Source: Paenibacillus sp. FSL R5-0341
GTDB lineage: Bacteria > Bacillota > Bacilli > Paenibacillales > Paenibacillaceae
NCBI RefSeq assembly: GCF_037975235.1
Contig: NZ_CP150241.1
Span: 6,138,001 to 6,202,000 of the forward strand
DNA length: 64,000 nucleotides
Reading direction: 5' to 3'
In this document: one piece after another, positions 41,392-49,639 of the stretch
Position numbering within the stretch: position 1 is the stretch's first letter
How the letters are laid out: each line of letters opens with the position of its first letter
The notes under the pieces: generated by a model
Database searches by the model: none
Told to the model about the DNA's origin: nothing
What the model saw: only the letters and a program-made list of their open reading frames with translations
Position numbers and translations under genes: made by a program

Positions 41392-42630
41392 TTAGCGCCG
41401 ATTGGCAACCTTGTCCCATTCTTTGTCGAGTGTATCTAGATAGTTGTCGATGTTTTGGTTCTGCAAAAAGGACTGTACGATGGAATTCAACTGCACGGCA
41501 GCCGGAATATAGTGATCAGCAAAGTCAACAACCTTGCCCTGCTCAATATAAGGCATCAATTCCTGTACGGCAGGATCATCCTGCTTCACATCTTCTACCG
41601 CAGAGAATAGCGTCTGTTCATCAATGTACCTTCCGATATTTTCAGGCTTTAACAGGAACGCAATAAACGTCTCTGCCTGCTCGCGATTAGGCGTGTCCGC
41701 CGCAATGGTAAACAGGGAGTCGATCCCGTTCACCAGCTTAATCTCGCTCGCATCATTGCCCGTAGGGAATGGGAAGAAACCGATGTCTACATTCGGGTTC
41801 GCTTTGCGAATCTCCGAGATGGCCCAGGTTCCCTGGATGTACATAAAGGCTTCACCGTTAGCAAAAGCACGGTTACCGTCCGAATAAGCTTTACCAAAGT
41901 TATCGCCATGACCGTACTTCATGAGTTCAAGCTGCTTCTCAGCTACCTCGCGGTACTTCTCCTTGAACGTCACTTTGTCATTGCGCCGCTCTTGGTAGAA
42001 ATCAATACCCACCAGATTGGAGCCGAGTGCATTGAAGGGAAGGCTCGTCTGCCAGTCATCCTTGTATGTGAAGTAAAATGGAATCTCACCTGCATCTTTA
42101 ATCTTTTGGGCGGTCGCAATGAGTTCATCCCACGTCTTGGGCACGTCCAACCCCATTTCCTTAAACAACGTTTTGTTGTACATGATGCCGTTTGCATTTG
42201 TTGCATAAGGAATACCTGTCACTTCGTCCATGCCTGTGAGATCCTTGAGCATTTGTATGTAGTTCGGATCAATCGTCTGGAGTAATGAGCTGTCCGTCAG
42301 ATCGGTGAAAATATCACTCTGAGCCAGGATCGAATACGTGTCGGTTGCCCCCATGGCCATAATATCCGGTATATCATTTTTGACGACACGCGTCTTCAGT
42401 ACGGTCTCTGCATCTGGTGGATTCACCTGAGTGACCTGAATATCATCATGCTCTGCATTAAACGTTTTAATTAATTCATCAAAGGTTGTTTTGGCTTCAG
42501 GCTTGTTCTGGAAAAATTCAATCTGCACTTTGCCATTCGCGCTATCCCCACTGGTACAGGAAGATAGAAGTACAGCCATCATTCCACACAGCAACATTGT
42601 CCCGAGAGCCTTGGTAAGCGTTGTTCTCAT
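41392..42630 (-). CDS. Extracellular sugar-binding lipoprotein
   Basis: The 412-residue protein has a lipoprotein signal (MRTTLTKALGTMLLCGMMAV then LLSSC) and the family-1 solute-binding fold: 'KTTFDELIKTFNAEHDDIQV', 'DIPDIMAMGATDTYSILAQS', 'VPKTWDELIATAQKIKDAG' and 'FANGEAFMYIQGTWAISEIR'. It delivers a sugar to the two permeases encoded downstream. GGGAGG precedes ATG 42630. Immediately upstream lies copy A of the 190-bp dispersed repeat, so the natural promoter is either within or beyond it. Confidence 0.92.
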   Translation of the reverse strand: MRTTLTKALGTMLLCGMMAVLLSSCTSGDSANGKVQIEFFQNKPEAKTTFDELIKTFNAEHDDIQVTQVNPPDAETVLKTRVVKNDIPDIMAMGATDTYSILAQSDIFTDLTDSSLLQTIDPNYIQMLKDLTGMDEVTGIPYATNANGIMYNKTLFKEMGLDVPKTWDELIATAQKIKDAGEIPFYFTYKDDWQTSLPFNALGSNLVGIDFYQERRNDKVTFKEKYREVAEKQLELMKYGHGDNFGKAYSDGNRAFANGEAFMYIQGTWAISEIRKANPNVDIGFFPFPTGNDASEIKLVNGIDSLFTIAADTPNREQAETFIAFLLKPENIGRYIDEQTLFSAVEDVKQDDPAVQELMPYIEQGKVVDFADHYIPAAVQLNSIVQSFLQNQNIDNYLDTLDKEWDKVANRR

Positions 42631-42654
42631 GTTGTACCTCCCTCAGCTTAATAA

Positions 42655-42842
42655 ATTGAACTAATGTGATTTACACAGTGTCACTCCGATTGCAGTACCA
42701 TCTTCCGATCGTTGTTATCCCCAGATTTTTTTGATTCCCTTCCTCTAAGGGAAAATCCGGTGATAAACACGCACGCTGCGCTTCTTCAGATTGGTTCTGC
42801 ACTCTCCGTGTTTGTGTATATCTTAGTTTCACTTTATATACG
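42655..42842 (+). repeat. Dispersed palindromic repeat, copy A
   Basis: This copy shares blocks with copies B (59969-60157, opposite orientation) and C (63090-63240): CTTCCGATCG, GTTATCCCCAGATTT, AAATCCGG(T/A)GATAAA, CGCTTCTTCAG and CTCTCCGT. Ends are TTGAACTAA...TTTACAC on the left and GTGTA...TTAGTT on the right, matching the inverted ends of copy B imperfectly. The centre folds as TTATC-CCC...GG-GATAA around CCCTT...AAGGG. It fills most of the 450-bp gap between the sugar-binding gene and lspA; the rest of that gap (42843-43000) shows nothing recognisable. Confidence 0.8.
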
Positions 42843-43000
42843 TAAAGATTTACCCATCCAAATGGTGAAATAACCATATGGTTAATCCTTCCAAACTGAC
42901 TTCAATCTGAATGAATGATATAAGTCTTTATTATTTCTAAAACGGTTTCGGTAAAAATGAATCACGGCAGTTCTTCCCATGACCCGAATCGGACATAACT

Positions 43001-43030
43001 AAAAGGACACTGGATGATATCCAATGTCCC
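43001..43030 (-). terminator. Terminator of lspA
   Basis: Read leftward: GGGACATTGGA and TCCAGTGTCC around TATCA, followed by TTTT. It lies 50 bp past the lspA stop. Confidence 0.8.
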
Positions 43031-43079
43031 TCATTTAATATGCTTATATTCAGCCACTGTAACGCTTTTATCCAACCTA

Positions 43080-43571
43080 TTACGAACGCTCAACCTTCGG
43101 CAGTGCATTACGTAAACGCTTGGCCCGATAACTCTGATATGCACGAATCAACATGCCGATGATGATCATGACCACACCAATGTTAATTGCGACATCAGCC
43201 AGATTCAAAATCCCGCGTCCGGACGGAAACACGAGGAAATCCGTTACCCGCGCATAGATAAATCGATCGATCGCATTTCCTAAAGCCCCGCCGACCATGA
43301 ACCCCGCGCCAGCTTGCATCCAAAAACCGCGAATCTCACCTTTACTCCGGTAATACAGCATGCCTGCTATGAACAGAACGGCGATCACACCGAACAGGCG
43401 CGCATTTCCCTGAAACATGCTGCCCGCCATGCCACTGTTCTCATAATGCTGTAATTGCATGCCCGAGTCACCCAGTCTCATGACGTCGCCAACTTCCATA
43501 TACATCCTCACTGCAATCTTGGTTCCCTGATCCACCAAAGTCACCAGCAGTGCTACAAAATAAAACAGCAT
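43080..43571 (-). CDS. lspA: Prolipoprotein signal peptidase (signal peptidase II)
   Basis: LspA cleaves the signal peptide of lipoproteins after lipid attachment. The 163-residue protein has four membrane helices and both catalytic Asp motifs: 'GGALGNAIDRF' and 'GILNLADVAINIG'; also 'LVDQGTKIAVR' near the N-terminus and 'HYENSGMAGSMFQG' in the first loop. AGGAGG precedes ATG 43571. It is single and not in the usual lspA-rluD-pyr context, so it may be a second copy. The loop 'NSGMAG' differs from the usual N-x-GAAF, a small oddity. Confidence 0.9.
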   Translation of the reverse strand: MLFYFVALLVTLVDQGTKIAVRMYMEVGDVMRLGDSGMQLQHYENSGMAGSMFQGNARLFGVIAVLFIAGMLYYRSKGEIRGFWMQAGAGFMVGGALGNAIDRFIYARVTDFLVFPSGRGILNLADVAINIGVVMIIIGMLIRAYQSYRAKRLRNALPKVERS

Positions 43572-43751
43572 CGTGCTTCTCCTCCTGCCTACTTAGCGAT
43601 AACTTATTTTAACTTTAAGAGTTTTGAGTATATTAGGTTCCTATCACTTTAACACAGCCGATGTACGGTCTCCAAATGAACGGTCTTTAACCACGCAAAT
43701 AACGTCCATTAACATCGTTCAGACTGCATTCAGAAGGTACTGCACCAACCC

Positions 43752-44279
43752 ATGTCGAATGTAGACATCAATCATATATGTAAAGGGGCTGCCTGTAATT
43801 TGAACCTGATCATGACAGAGAAATTAAAGGAAATGCAGCAGGAAGAAAAGGACTTGGTATTTGGCACATTTGATTCTGAAACGGCGCTTAACCTTGGCCT
43901 GCATCTGGTCGAAGAAGCGAAGCGTCGTTCCCAAGCCGTGACCATCGACATTACCCTAAAGGGACATCGTCTCTTTTTGCATGCGATGGAAGGCACTCAT
44001 CCCGACAACGAAGACTGGATTCGCCGCAAGAACAACGTAGTGAATCATTTCTCATCCAGCTCTTGGCACACGGCTCTGCGGTTGAGAAGCGAAAACCAGA
44101 CGCTTGAACAGGATTTTAATCTGCTTTCATCTGACTATGTGCTGGCTGGTGGCGCTTTCCCGCTAATTTTAGAAAATGAGGGACAGGTCGGTACCATTAC
44201 GGTATCAGGTTTGCCTGATGAGGAAGACCATGATCTGGTCACGACAGGAATTCGCTCGTTTTTGTTGCAGCAAGGTTAG
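43752..44279 (+). CDS. UPF0303 / heme-degrading-domain (GlcG/HbpS-like) protein
   Basis: The frame has 175 codons; the conserved part starts near ATG 43812 (MTEKLKEMQQEEKDLVFGTF), where relatives begin, so the first 20 residues may not be translated. AAAGGGG (43781-43787) would fit a TTG at 43800. Family landmarks: 'LGLHLVEEAKRRSQAVTIDI', 'TLKGHRLFLHAMEGTHPDNE' and 'DWIRRKNNVVNHFSSSSWHT', then 'GGAFPLILENEGQVGTITVSGL'. The fold is GlcG/HbpS-like; members have been linked to haem binding or breakdown, but the role is unproven. Stand-alone gene followed by a terminator. Confidence 0.8.
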   Translation: MSNVDINHICKGAACNLNLIMTEKLKEMQQEEKDLVFGTFDSETALNLGLHLVEEAKRRSQAVTIDITLKGHRLFLHAMEGTHPDNEDWIRRKNNVVNHFSSSSWHTALRLRSENQTLEQDFNLLSSDYVLAGGAFPLILENEGQVGTITVSGLPDEEDHDLVTTGIRSFLLQQG

Positions 44280-44291
44280 ATTAAATGGAGC

Positions 44292-44330
44292 AAAAAAGCC
44301 CACCTGATCAATATAGATCAAGTGGGCTTT
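44292..44330. terminator. Bidirectional terminator
   Basis: AAAGCCCAC-CTGATC and GATCA-GTGGGCTTT form a long stem around AATATA with A6 on the left. It serves the convergent UPF0303 and DUF1700-like genes. Confidence 0.85.
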
Positions 44331-44349
44331 ACTAGCTAAAGCAGCATGC

Positions 44350-45327
44350 TCAGGACGGATTTTTGCTTTTCATAATATGGTACACATTGCTAAAGCTGCC
44401 GGAGAGAATGCCTGTAATCGGAAATATGGCCCAATTGATATCCCACCGCTGATATACAAAGCCTGTGAACAAGAAGATGGCTGTCGCCAACGGCCATACA
44501 ATCGCTTCCACGGCTCTCACAACCTTTACCTCTTGCTTCTTCTCTGCCGTCAACTGGTGCTTCTCCAGCAAGTTCGTGTAAGCCCCCTGAATATTACCGT
44601 AATATACAAATAGGAATACTCCTACCCCAGCCATGATCATAAAAGCAGATACACCATAAGAGGCGTAGTTATCATTAATAGAGGAGGCTGCGAAAATAAA
44701 CACAGGAGACAGAATGCACAGGCAGACACCCGTGATGATGGCTACACGATAAGTCAGAGCGAAGCTCTCCCGACTATGCTGAATACTCATTTTAAGTGTA
44801 TAAGGAAGCTGGAAGCTCTTCTCCATATGACTGAAGCGTTCAAGCTTCATGCCACTGTGAATGAACATGCCTACCGCAATCGCAATCAGCACGAACATGC
44901 CGATCAGGCCCAGTACAGCCCCCGTTTCCACCGAACGATTTGCAGCTGAAGTGGCATAGTTCTCAAACAAGGTATCCATGAAAATCAGAAACGCCACACC
45001 CGACGCGCACAATAAAACACCCAGCCCGATCCAAAAGCCGGCATTTCTTTTGGCAGTGGTATATGCGTAGGCTTCTTCTTCCGTCAGCACAGGCACTGCC
45101 TCTTCCGTACTAACAGGCTGAATACCGAGTTCCGCAGTTAGCTCCTCGATGTTACCGAATTCTGAGATTACAATGCCGATGGCTTCATTCTCCGACTTGC
45201 CTTCCCGCTTCAATTCCAGATACTTATCTTCCATCCCCGAAAGGAGCTCCCGCTTCAGATGCTCCACCTCGGGTGTCTTCGGTAGACCAGCAAACATGTT
45301 CTCCAGATACACCATAATTGTCTCCAT
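44350..45327 (-). CDS. Permease-prefix-domain (DUF1700-like) membrane protein
   Basis: The 325-residue protein starts with a cytoplasmic helical prefix ('EVEHLKRELLSGMEDKYLEL', 'KSENEAIGIVISEFGNIEEL') that occurs with PadR regulators, followed by about six membrane helices in pairs. The prefix is thought to contact the PadR partner or another regulator. The gene begins six bases after the padR stop and has GGGAG upstream of ATG 45327. In other Firmicutes such padR-DUF1700 pairs control envelope or stress functions; the exact role is unknown. Confidence 0.8.
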   Translation of the reverse strand: METIMVYLENMFAGLPKTPEVEHLKRELLSGMEDKYLELKREGKSENEAIGIVISEFGNIEELTAELGIQPVSTEEAVPVLTEEEAYAYTTAKRNAGFWIGLGVLLCASGVAFLIFMDTLFENYATSAANRSVETGAVLGLIGMFVLIAIAVGMFIHSGMKLERFSHMEKSFQLPYTLKMSIQHSRESFALTYRVAIITGVCLCILSPVFIFAASSINDNYASYGVSAFMIMAGVGVFLFVYYGNIQGAYTNLLEKHQLTAEKKQEVKVVRAVEAIVWPLATAIFLFTGFVYQRWDINWAIFPITGILSGSFSNVYHIMKSKNPS

Positions 45328-45333
45328 GTTCCG

Positions 45334-45663
45334 TCACAACTCCCTGATAAATAGATTAACAACCTCCTGCGTAACCTTCCATTCCTCACACTTTTCTCTG
45401 TAATAGTCGAGGCCGGGCGGCGTAATCCGGTAATAGGTACGACGCTTTCCCAAACTATTCTCATCCAGGTAAAACGATTCAATATAACCGTTCTTCTCCA
45501 ATCGGGTGAAGGCCGAGTATAATGTCGTCTCCTTCATGACGTACTTTTCCTCTGTTAGCTGCCTGATGTTCTTGGAAATCTCGTAGCCATACGACTCCCC
45601 TTCGAGCAGCATGTAGAGGATCAGCGTATCATTGTAGCCACGTATAACGTCACTGCTGATCAC
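45334..45663 (-). CDS. PadR-family transcriptional regulator
   Basis: The 109-residue protein is a typical PadR winged helix: 'LILYMLLEGESYGYEISKNI', 'KYVMKETTLYSAFTRLEKNG', 'YIESFYLDENSLGKRRTYYR' and 'ITPPGLDYYREKCEEW'. The GTG at 45663 has GAGGAGGAG upstream. It shares an operon with the permease-prefix protein. Its upstream region holds an 18-bp inverted repeat that overlaps where its own promoter must be, so autorepression is likely. Ligand unknown. Confidence 0.92.
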   Translation of the reverse strand: MISSDVIRGYNDTLILYMLLEGESYGYEISKNIRQLTEEKYVMKETTLYSAFTRLEKNGYIESFYLDENSLGKRRTYYRITPPGLDYYREKCEEWKVTQEVVNLFIREL

Positions 45664-45683
45664 AAAAGATACTCCTCCTCATT

Positions 45684-45738
45684 ACTTCATCTGTCGTAGT
45701 AGTTGAAGTATAGCACAATTTACTACGACAGGTGAAGT
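45684..45738. promoter_or_regulatory. PadR operator: 18-bp inverted repeat
   Basis: ACTTCATCTGTCGTAGTA (45684-45701) and TACTACGACAGGTGAAGT (45721-45738) are complementary at 17 of 18 positions, separated by 19 bases. The spacer itself contains TTGAAGTA, resembling half of the site. It lies 20 bp upstream of the padR start. Confidence 0.7.
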
Positions 45739-45759
45739 AGTTATGCCAAAAATGGGCAA

Positions 45760-45796
45760 TAAAAAATCCGTACCTGGAATAGGTACGGATTTTCTT
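45760..45796. terminator. Terminator after the nucleoside hydrolase gene
   Basis: AAAATCCGTACC and GGTACGGATTTT form a perfect stem around TGGAATA. With A6 on the left it functions leftward. Confidence 0.9.
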
Positions 45797-45822
45797 CTTT
45801 TCCTGCAGTTAAATTCCTGCGT

Positions 45823-46770
45823 TTATTGGATCGCTGACAGAACGTCCAGCAGCATGGATTTGAATTTGGGCCGATCAATCGCCTCACAGACACATACATT
45901 CGGCTCTTTGCCAAAACGCCCGTTGATATCCACCACACTGTATCCGCGTGTCAGTTCTCCTGCCGCTTCCACATCCACATAATATTGACCCGACTTGGTC
46001 ATGATGGATTCATCTGCCGCAACAGCCATCAGCAACGTATCGGGATGAGTGGTGCCATTGAGTTTATGTACCGACTTGTTGAACTGCATAACCACTTTGT
46101 TGATTGCGGTGAAGAAATCGGCACCCGATGTACCAAGAGCTGCAATCTCTGCATGATCGTCATCGTCCATGACTGAATATTGCGTGCACATCTCCCAGCC
46201 AACCATCGTGATTGGAATGCCCGCATGCAGTACAATTTTCGCCGCTTCCGGGTCCACGTAGAAGTTATACTCCGCCGCCGGTGTGATGTTGCCCAGTGCG
46301 TTATTCGTTCCGCCCATAATGTACAGGTGAGCAATCTCCGGAATAATGGTTGGGTCCTTCTGGATCGCCATTGCAATATTGGTCAGCGGGGCAATCGCCA
46401 GAAGTTCAATTTCACCCGGATGTGCGTGCACCTTCTCAATGATAAAATCAACCGCATGCCCGCTCTCGGGACGCTGATCTGCCTTCGGGAAATGCGCGCC
46501 GCCCATACCATCATCGCCATGCACATCTTCCACTGTCCGGTGCTGAGCCTTTCCATAGGCCATTAGCGGACGCTCGCAACCTTTATATACAGGCACCTTG
46601 CCGCCATGTCCAGCAACCTGTACCGTGTACAGGGCATTTTCAACCTCCTGGTCGAATTGTACGTTACCGCCCGTAATGGTGATGCCTTCCACCTGAAAGT
46701 GGTGCAATGCCGTCAGGATCGCAATCGTATCGTCTCCTGCTGTATCTGTATCGATGATGACTCTTCTCAT
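45823..46770 (-). CDS. Inosine/uridine-preferring nucleoside hydrolase
   Basis: The enzyme splits ribonucleosides into base and ribose. The 315-residue protein has the Asp-rich Ca2+ site 'VIIDTDTAGDDTIAILTALH' (DTDTAGDD, a variant of the usual DTDPGxDD), 'VEGITITGGNVQFDQEVENA', 'ELLAIAPLTNIAMAIQKDPT' and 'IMGGTNNALGNITPAAEYNF'. The metal-binding Asp and Asn positions are all kept. GAAGGAG precedes ATG 46770. Single gene; substrate preference cannot be read from sequence. Confidence 0.9.
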   Translation of the reverse strand: MRRVIIDTDTAGDDTIAILTALHHFQVEGITITGGNVQFDQEVENALYTVQVAGHGGKVPVYKGCERPLMAYGKAQHRTVEDVHGDDGMGGAHFPKADQRPESGHAVDFIIEKVHAHPGEIELLAIAPLTNIAMAIQKDPTIIPEIAHLYIMGGTNNALGNITPAAEYNFYVDPEAAKIVLHAGIPITMVGWEMCTQYSVMDDDDHAEIAALGTSGADFFTAINKVVMQFNKSVHKLNGTTHPDTLLMAVAADESIMTKSGQYYVDVEAAGELTRGYSVVDINGRFGKEPNVCVCEAIDRPKFKSMLLDVLSAIQ

Positions 46771-46827
46771 GATGCCGCGCTCCTTCTTCCATTTGATAGT
46801 AAACTCTATAAAACACTATGTCTTATT

Positions 46828-47232
46828 TTACATCAAAAATGTACCAATGACGATGGAAACGCCGATGATAATTGAACGCAGCAGTTGCGCTACCGCCATA
46901 TTGCCTCGTGCGATTTCGTCACACACCCGCATTTTTGGAATCAGGAAATCAAATATAATATAGACCAGGCACAGAATAATAATTCCAAACGCCGACCACA
47001 GCAGCATATCCAACCACGAATGCGTTGAGAAAGATACCATCCCTACAATAATACATAGTCCCAGCAATTTGCTGCCCATATACATACCTGCCGCCTCGTT
47101 ACCTTTGGCGATTTCCTCACTATCGTTATACCGGGTCAATTTGCTAAAAGCGAAATATCCACACACCAATACCACCAGCAGAATGCCTACACCCACCGCC
47201 ACATTCACGAGGTTTAATCCCAAGTTCTCCAT
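46828..47232 (-). CDS. DUF350 membrane protein (YjfL-like)
   Basis: The 134-residue protein has four membrane helices in two similar halves, as in DUF350: 'VAVGVGILLVVLVCGYFAF' with 'YNDSEEIAKGNEAAGMYMGS', and 'FGIIILCLVYIIFDF' with 'VCDEIARGNMAVAQLLRS'. The conserved 'EIxxGNxA' repeats mark the internal duplication. ATG 47232 with GAGGAGGAAAAGG upstream overlaps the end of the synthase gene. Last gene of an operon resembling E. coli yjfK-yjfL-yjfM-yjfC. Function unknown. Confidence 0.88.
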   Translation of the reverse strand: MENLGLNLVNVAVGVGILLVVLVCGYFAFSKLTRYNDSEEIAKGNEAAGMYMGSKLLGLCIIVGMVSFSTHSWLDMLLWSAFGIIILCLVYIIFDFLIPKMRVCDEIARGNMAVAQLLRSIIIGVSIVIGTFLM

Positions 47233-48614
47233 TCCTTTTCCTCCTCATCATTCATCCGTTCACGAACCGTAGCCGCGCAATAATAGGCCATATCTCCAGT
47301 TACTTTCTCCCCGATCCGTGGTAACAACCCAGCCAAACGCCCACCGATAACAAACACCCCTGTAAGCAGATAACCGCTGTACGCTCCATCTTCCGTCTCA
47401 ATCACGGCCTGTTCCATCGGCACCAGCTGCTGATAGATCTTGGGCTGATTTTCGTAATAAGCTGTAATCTCTTCATCCTCTTCTGTCGCTCCAGTTGCAA
47501 GATTGGATTCCAGCGCATCGTTTAGAGGATGCTCCATATCCTGCTTTCCAAAGGCATTGTTCGTTCCTCCATCCAGCAAAAGAGTTCCTCTGCCTTCGCG
47601 CCCCCAATAACTCTTGGCTACATATGGTATGGCGTTCAGCTCGAAAGGCTCCGCCGAAAAATAGGTGGGCAGCAGATATCGGGAAATCACGTCCATTTCT
47701 GCTTCATCAAAGAGGGTAAACCCGCAATATTCCGGAGTTTGCTCGTTCCGCTCGTAGAGCGACCAGATTGCCGCCATGAAGCCTTTGCTCTGCATCAGTA
47801 CATGCTGAACGGGATTCATCAGGCCCAGTCGTCCCTCCCGTACAAGATCAAGCAGGGCTACGCCAATTTCCACTCCTGTCGTCTCATCCCGATCATCGAT
47901 AAGATACTCCAATGGATAGAGACGGTACAGCAGGTTGATCTCCCGCCCCCTATGGTAAAGCGCCTCACCCGGAACAATCTCCAGTTCCTCCAGTGGGGCA
48001 TAGAAAACTTCGTATCCCGCTTCCTGACACCGTCTCGTGAGATATTCCGTATTTGTACGATCTTCGACATGTTCGCCAAAAGAAGTAAACGTCACCGGAC
48101 CCTGCAATCCCTGCTCTGCATAGAATTCCAGCCATATCCTGAAACACTCCCGAATACGTGTATCCATCTCGGCAGATGGTACAGTCAACGCGACATCCTC
48201 AGCAAGACTTACCAGAATACCTTCCAATGCAGCGGCCTCCGGTATACCCGTGGGGGTGTCCGTATTATTTTCAATACACTTGGGTCCAGCTTCTCCAATA
48301 ATCCAGTCCTGACGGGTAATGCCTCCAGTTACCATCTCCATACGTGCCGTCGGAATAAGCCCGGGATGGATACCCAACTGATGCTCCAAAAAAGAATCCG
48401 GCATGTATTGCTGGATAAATCGCATCACTTTACAGTAAATGCCGTCTACCGCCTCGGCTGCGGTGCGCAGCTCTTGTACCTCCGAGGGAGAATAGACCGT
48501 CAATGCAGGCACACAATATTGCTTCCCGTACATTCGATGGTATGGAATCTGTTGTTCCGTTTCGCCCTGAAATACCTCTTCGTGACTAAACGGCAGTTGA
48601 ATCACTTGCCTCAT
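47214..48614 (-). CDS. Glutathionylspermidine-synthase-like ATP-grasp protein (YjfC-like)
   Basis: From ATG 48614 (GGAGG eight bases upstream) the protein is 466 residues: MRQVIQLPFSHEEVFQGETE, 'WIIGEAGPKCIENNTDTPTG', 'KSYWGREGRGTLLLDGGTN' and 'YSGYLLTGVFVIGGRLAGLL'. These are the ATP-grasp landmarks of the C-terminal synthetase domain of glutathionylspermidine synthase. Glutathione-spermidine conjugation is unlikely in this host; a carboxylate-amine ligase with another substrate is more plausible. The open frame to 48803 covers the lipoprotein gene and is spurious. Overlaps the DUF350 gene by 19 bp. Confidence 0.85.
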   Translation of the reverse strand: MRQVIQLPFSHEEVFQGETEQQIPYHRMYGKQYCVPALTVYSPSEVQELRTAAEAVDGIYCKVMRFIQQYMPDSFLEHQLGIHPGLIPTARMEMVTGGITRQDWIIGEAGPKCIENNTDTPTGIPEAAALEGILVSLAEDVALTVPSAEMDTRIRECFRIWLEFYAEQGLQGPVTFTSFGEHVEDRTNTEYLTRRCQEAGYEVFYAPLEELEIVPGEALYHRGREINLLYRLYPLEYLIDDRDETTGVEIGVALLDLVREGRLGLMNPVQHVLMQSKGFMAAIWSLYERNEQTPEYCGFTLFDEAEMDVISRYLLPTYFSAEPFELNAIPYVAKSYWGREGRGTLLLDGGTNNAFGKQDMEHPLNDALESNLATGATEEDEEITAYYENQPKIYQQLVPMEQAVIETEDGAYSGYLLTGVFVIGGRLAGLLPRIGEKVTGDMAYYCAATVRERMNDEEEKEWRTWD

Positions 48615-48618
48615 CCGG

Positions 48619-48903
48619 TTATCCTCCCGAACTGCGGAAGAAACTACCGAAGCCGCTTGATTTGGACTTGGATTTGCTATAGGAGCTGTTACTGTCCTTA
48701 TTGCTTCGATACGACGACCCGCCGTAGTAATAGTGCCCACTGCTGGAATCATATTCACATCCGGTATCATACTCCGGGTCACATTCATCATTGTTGCTGC
48801 CACAACCGGATAACACGGCAGGTACCGCCAGCATCAGGGAGAACGCAACCAGCTTCGCTTTTGAACCGGGTTTCGATGCTTGCCCCCGCTCTTGGTCACT
48901 CAT
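48619..48903 (-). CDS. Small Ser/Tyr-rich lipoprotein (YjfM-like position)
   Basis: The 94-residue protein has a lipoprotein signal in 'KAKLVAFSLMLAVPAVLSGC' and a mature part rich in Ser, Tyr, Gly and Lys ('NDECDPEYDTGCEYDSSSGH', 'YYYGGSSYRSNKDSNSSYSK') ending GFGSFFRSSGG. Composition and place between the unknown gene and the synthase resemble YjfM (DUF1190) in the E. coli operon. GAGGTGGATCTGTA precedes ATG 48903, which overlaps the upstream stop. Probably attached to the outer membrane face; function unknown. Confidence 0.75.
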   Translation of the reverse strand: MSDQERGQASKPGSKAKLVAFSLMLAVPAVLSGCGSNNDECDPEYDTGCEYDSSSGHYYYGGSSYRSNKDSNSSYSKSKSKSSGFGSFFRSSGG

Positions 48904-49370
48904 TACAGATCCACCTCTTTCATATAAAACAACACTTTCTTGCGATCCGCATCCAGCACGGAATACAGGAACTCATACGTCTTGCCACCGCGAACCATGT
49001 AATGGTCCAGCAGTTGCTCGGCAAGCTCCATCGTATAGGTGGAGGATACTGTGAGTTCCAACTCCTGAAATGAACGTCCATTCCACAACATATACTCAGC
49101 ACTGTACATGGAAGACATTTTGCACATCGCCAGCGCAGCATCCGCAATGGCTGCACCGTACTCATCCGGCATCTGTTGGTCATACGCCGTCACATATACT
49201 GCATGTTCCCGCCCATCCTGGCATTCATTGGACAGATGCGCCCAGAGTTTGTTTTTCACCAAGGTGGCATCCACCAGTTTGCGCATGAAAAGTTCATCTC
49301 GCGTGACTGAAGCCTGTTCCAGCACCCCCGTCTCCGCCTGTCGATCATCCGACCAACTCCGATACGTCAA
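48903..49370 (-). CDS. Unknown protein, first gene of the yjf-like operon
   Basis: The 155-codon frame from TTG 49370 encodes a soluble protein with 'RDELFMRKLVDATLVKNKLW', 'EHAVYVTAYDQQMPDEYGAA' and 'ELTVSSTYTMELAEQLLDHY'. It ends 'DADRKKVLFYMKEVDL'. The good ribosome site GGGAGG lies 20 bases before that TTG, too far; in frame and eight bases after GGGAGG there is an ATC, giving a start IGIYYSLTYRSW. No ATG, GTG or other TTG occurs between an upstream in-frame TAA and 49370. Position suggests the role of YjfK/YjfI in the E. coli operon, but I see no clear similarity. Confidence 0.6.
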   Translation of the reverse strand: MTYRSWSDDRQAETGVLEQASVTRDELFMRKLVDATLVKNKLWAHLSNECQDGREHAVYVTAYDQQMPDEYGAAIADAALAMCKMSSMYSAEYMLWNGRSFQELELTVSSTYTMELAEQLLDHYMVRGGKTYEFLYSVLDADRKKVLFYMKEVDL

Positions 49371-49448
49371 TGAATAATAGATACCGATAACCTCCCTTTT
49401 TGCGAGCTCTTAGGTGAGCCGTTTCAATTCATACAAACGTATTTAACG

Positions 49449-49481
49449 CATGGGGAGGTAAAAAGTTACACTATTCCCCAT
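49449..49481. promoter_or_regulatory. Inverted repeat upstream of the yjf-like operon
   Basis: CATGGGGA (49449-49456) and TCCCCATG (49474-49481) are perfect complements separated by 17 bases, about 70-100 bp before the operon's ribosome site. A dimeric regulator site is possible; no promoter boxes were identified with confidence. Confidence 0.4.
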
Positions 49482-49575
49482 GACATGTAATAAAGAACAT
49501 GTTGGCTACCTTCATTCTCCGATTAACGAAGCAGGAAATAACATACTGTTTTCTACTTTTGGTACGCAATCCAGT

Positions 49576-49603
49576 TCAAAAAGGCCGGAGAAGACTCTCC
49601 GAC
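49576..49603 (-). terminator. Terminator of the ABC-F gene
   Basis: Read leftward: GGTCGGAGA, GTCT, TCTCCGGCC and five T. It lies 40 bp past the stop. Confidence 0.8.
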
Positions 49604-49639
49604 CACACTTGTTTGATCTTATGCTCATGCCATTCTGAC

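Noticed and set aside
48615..48803. Longer N-terminus of the glutathionylspermidine-synthase-like protein
   Set aside because: That part overlaps the lipoprotein gene in another frame and has low-complexity, antigen-like composition; ATG 48614 has GGAGG at ideal distance.
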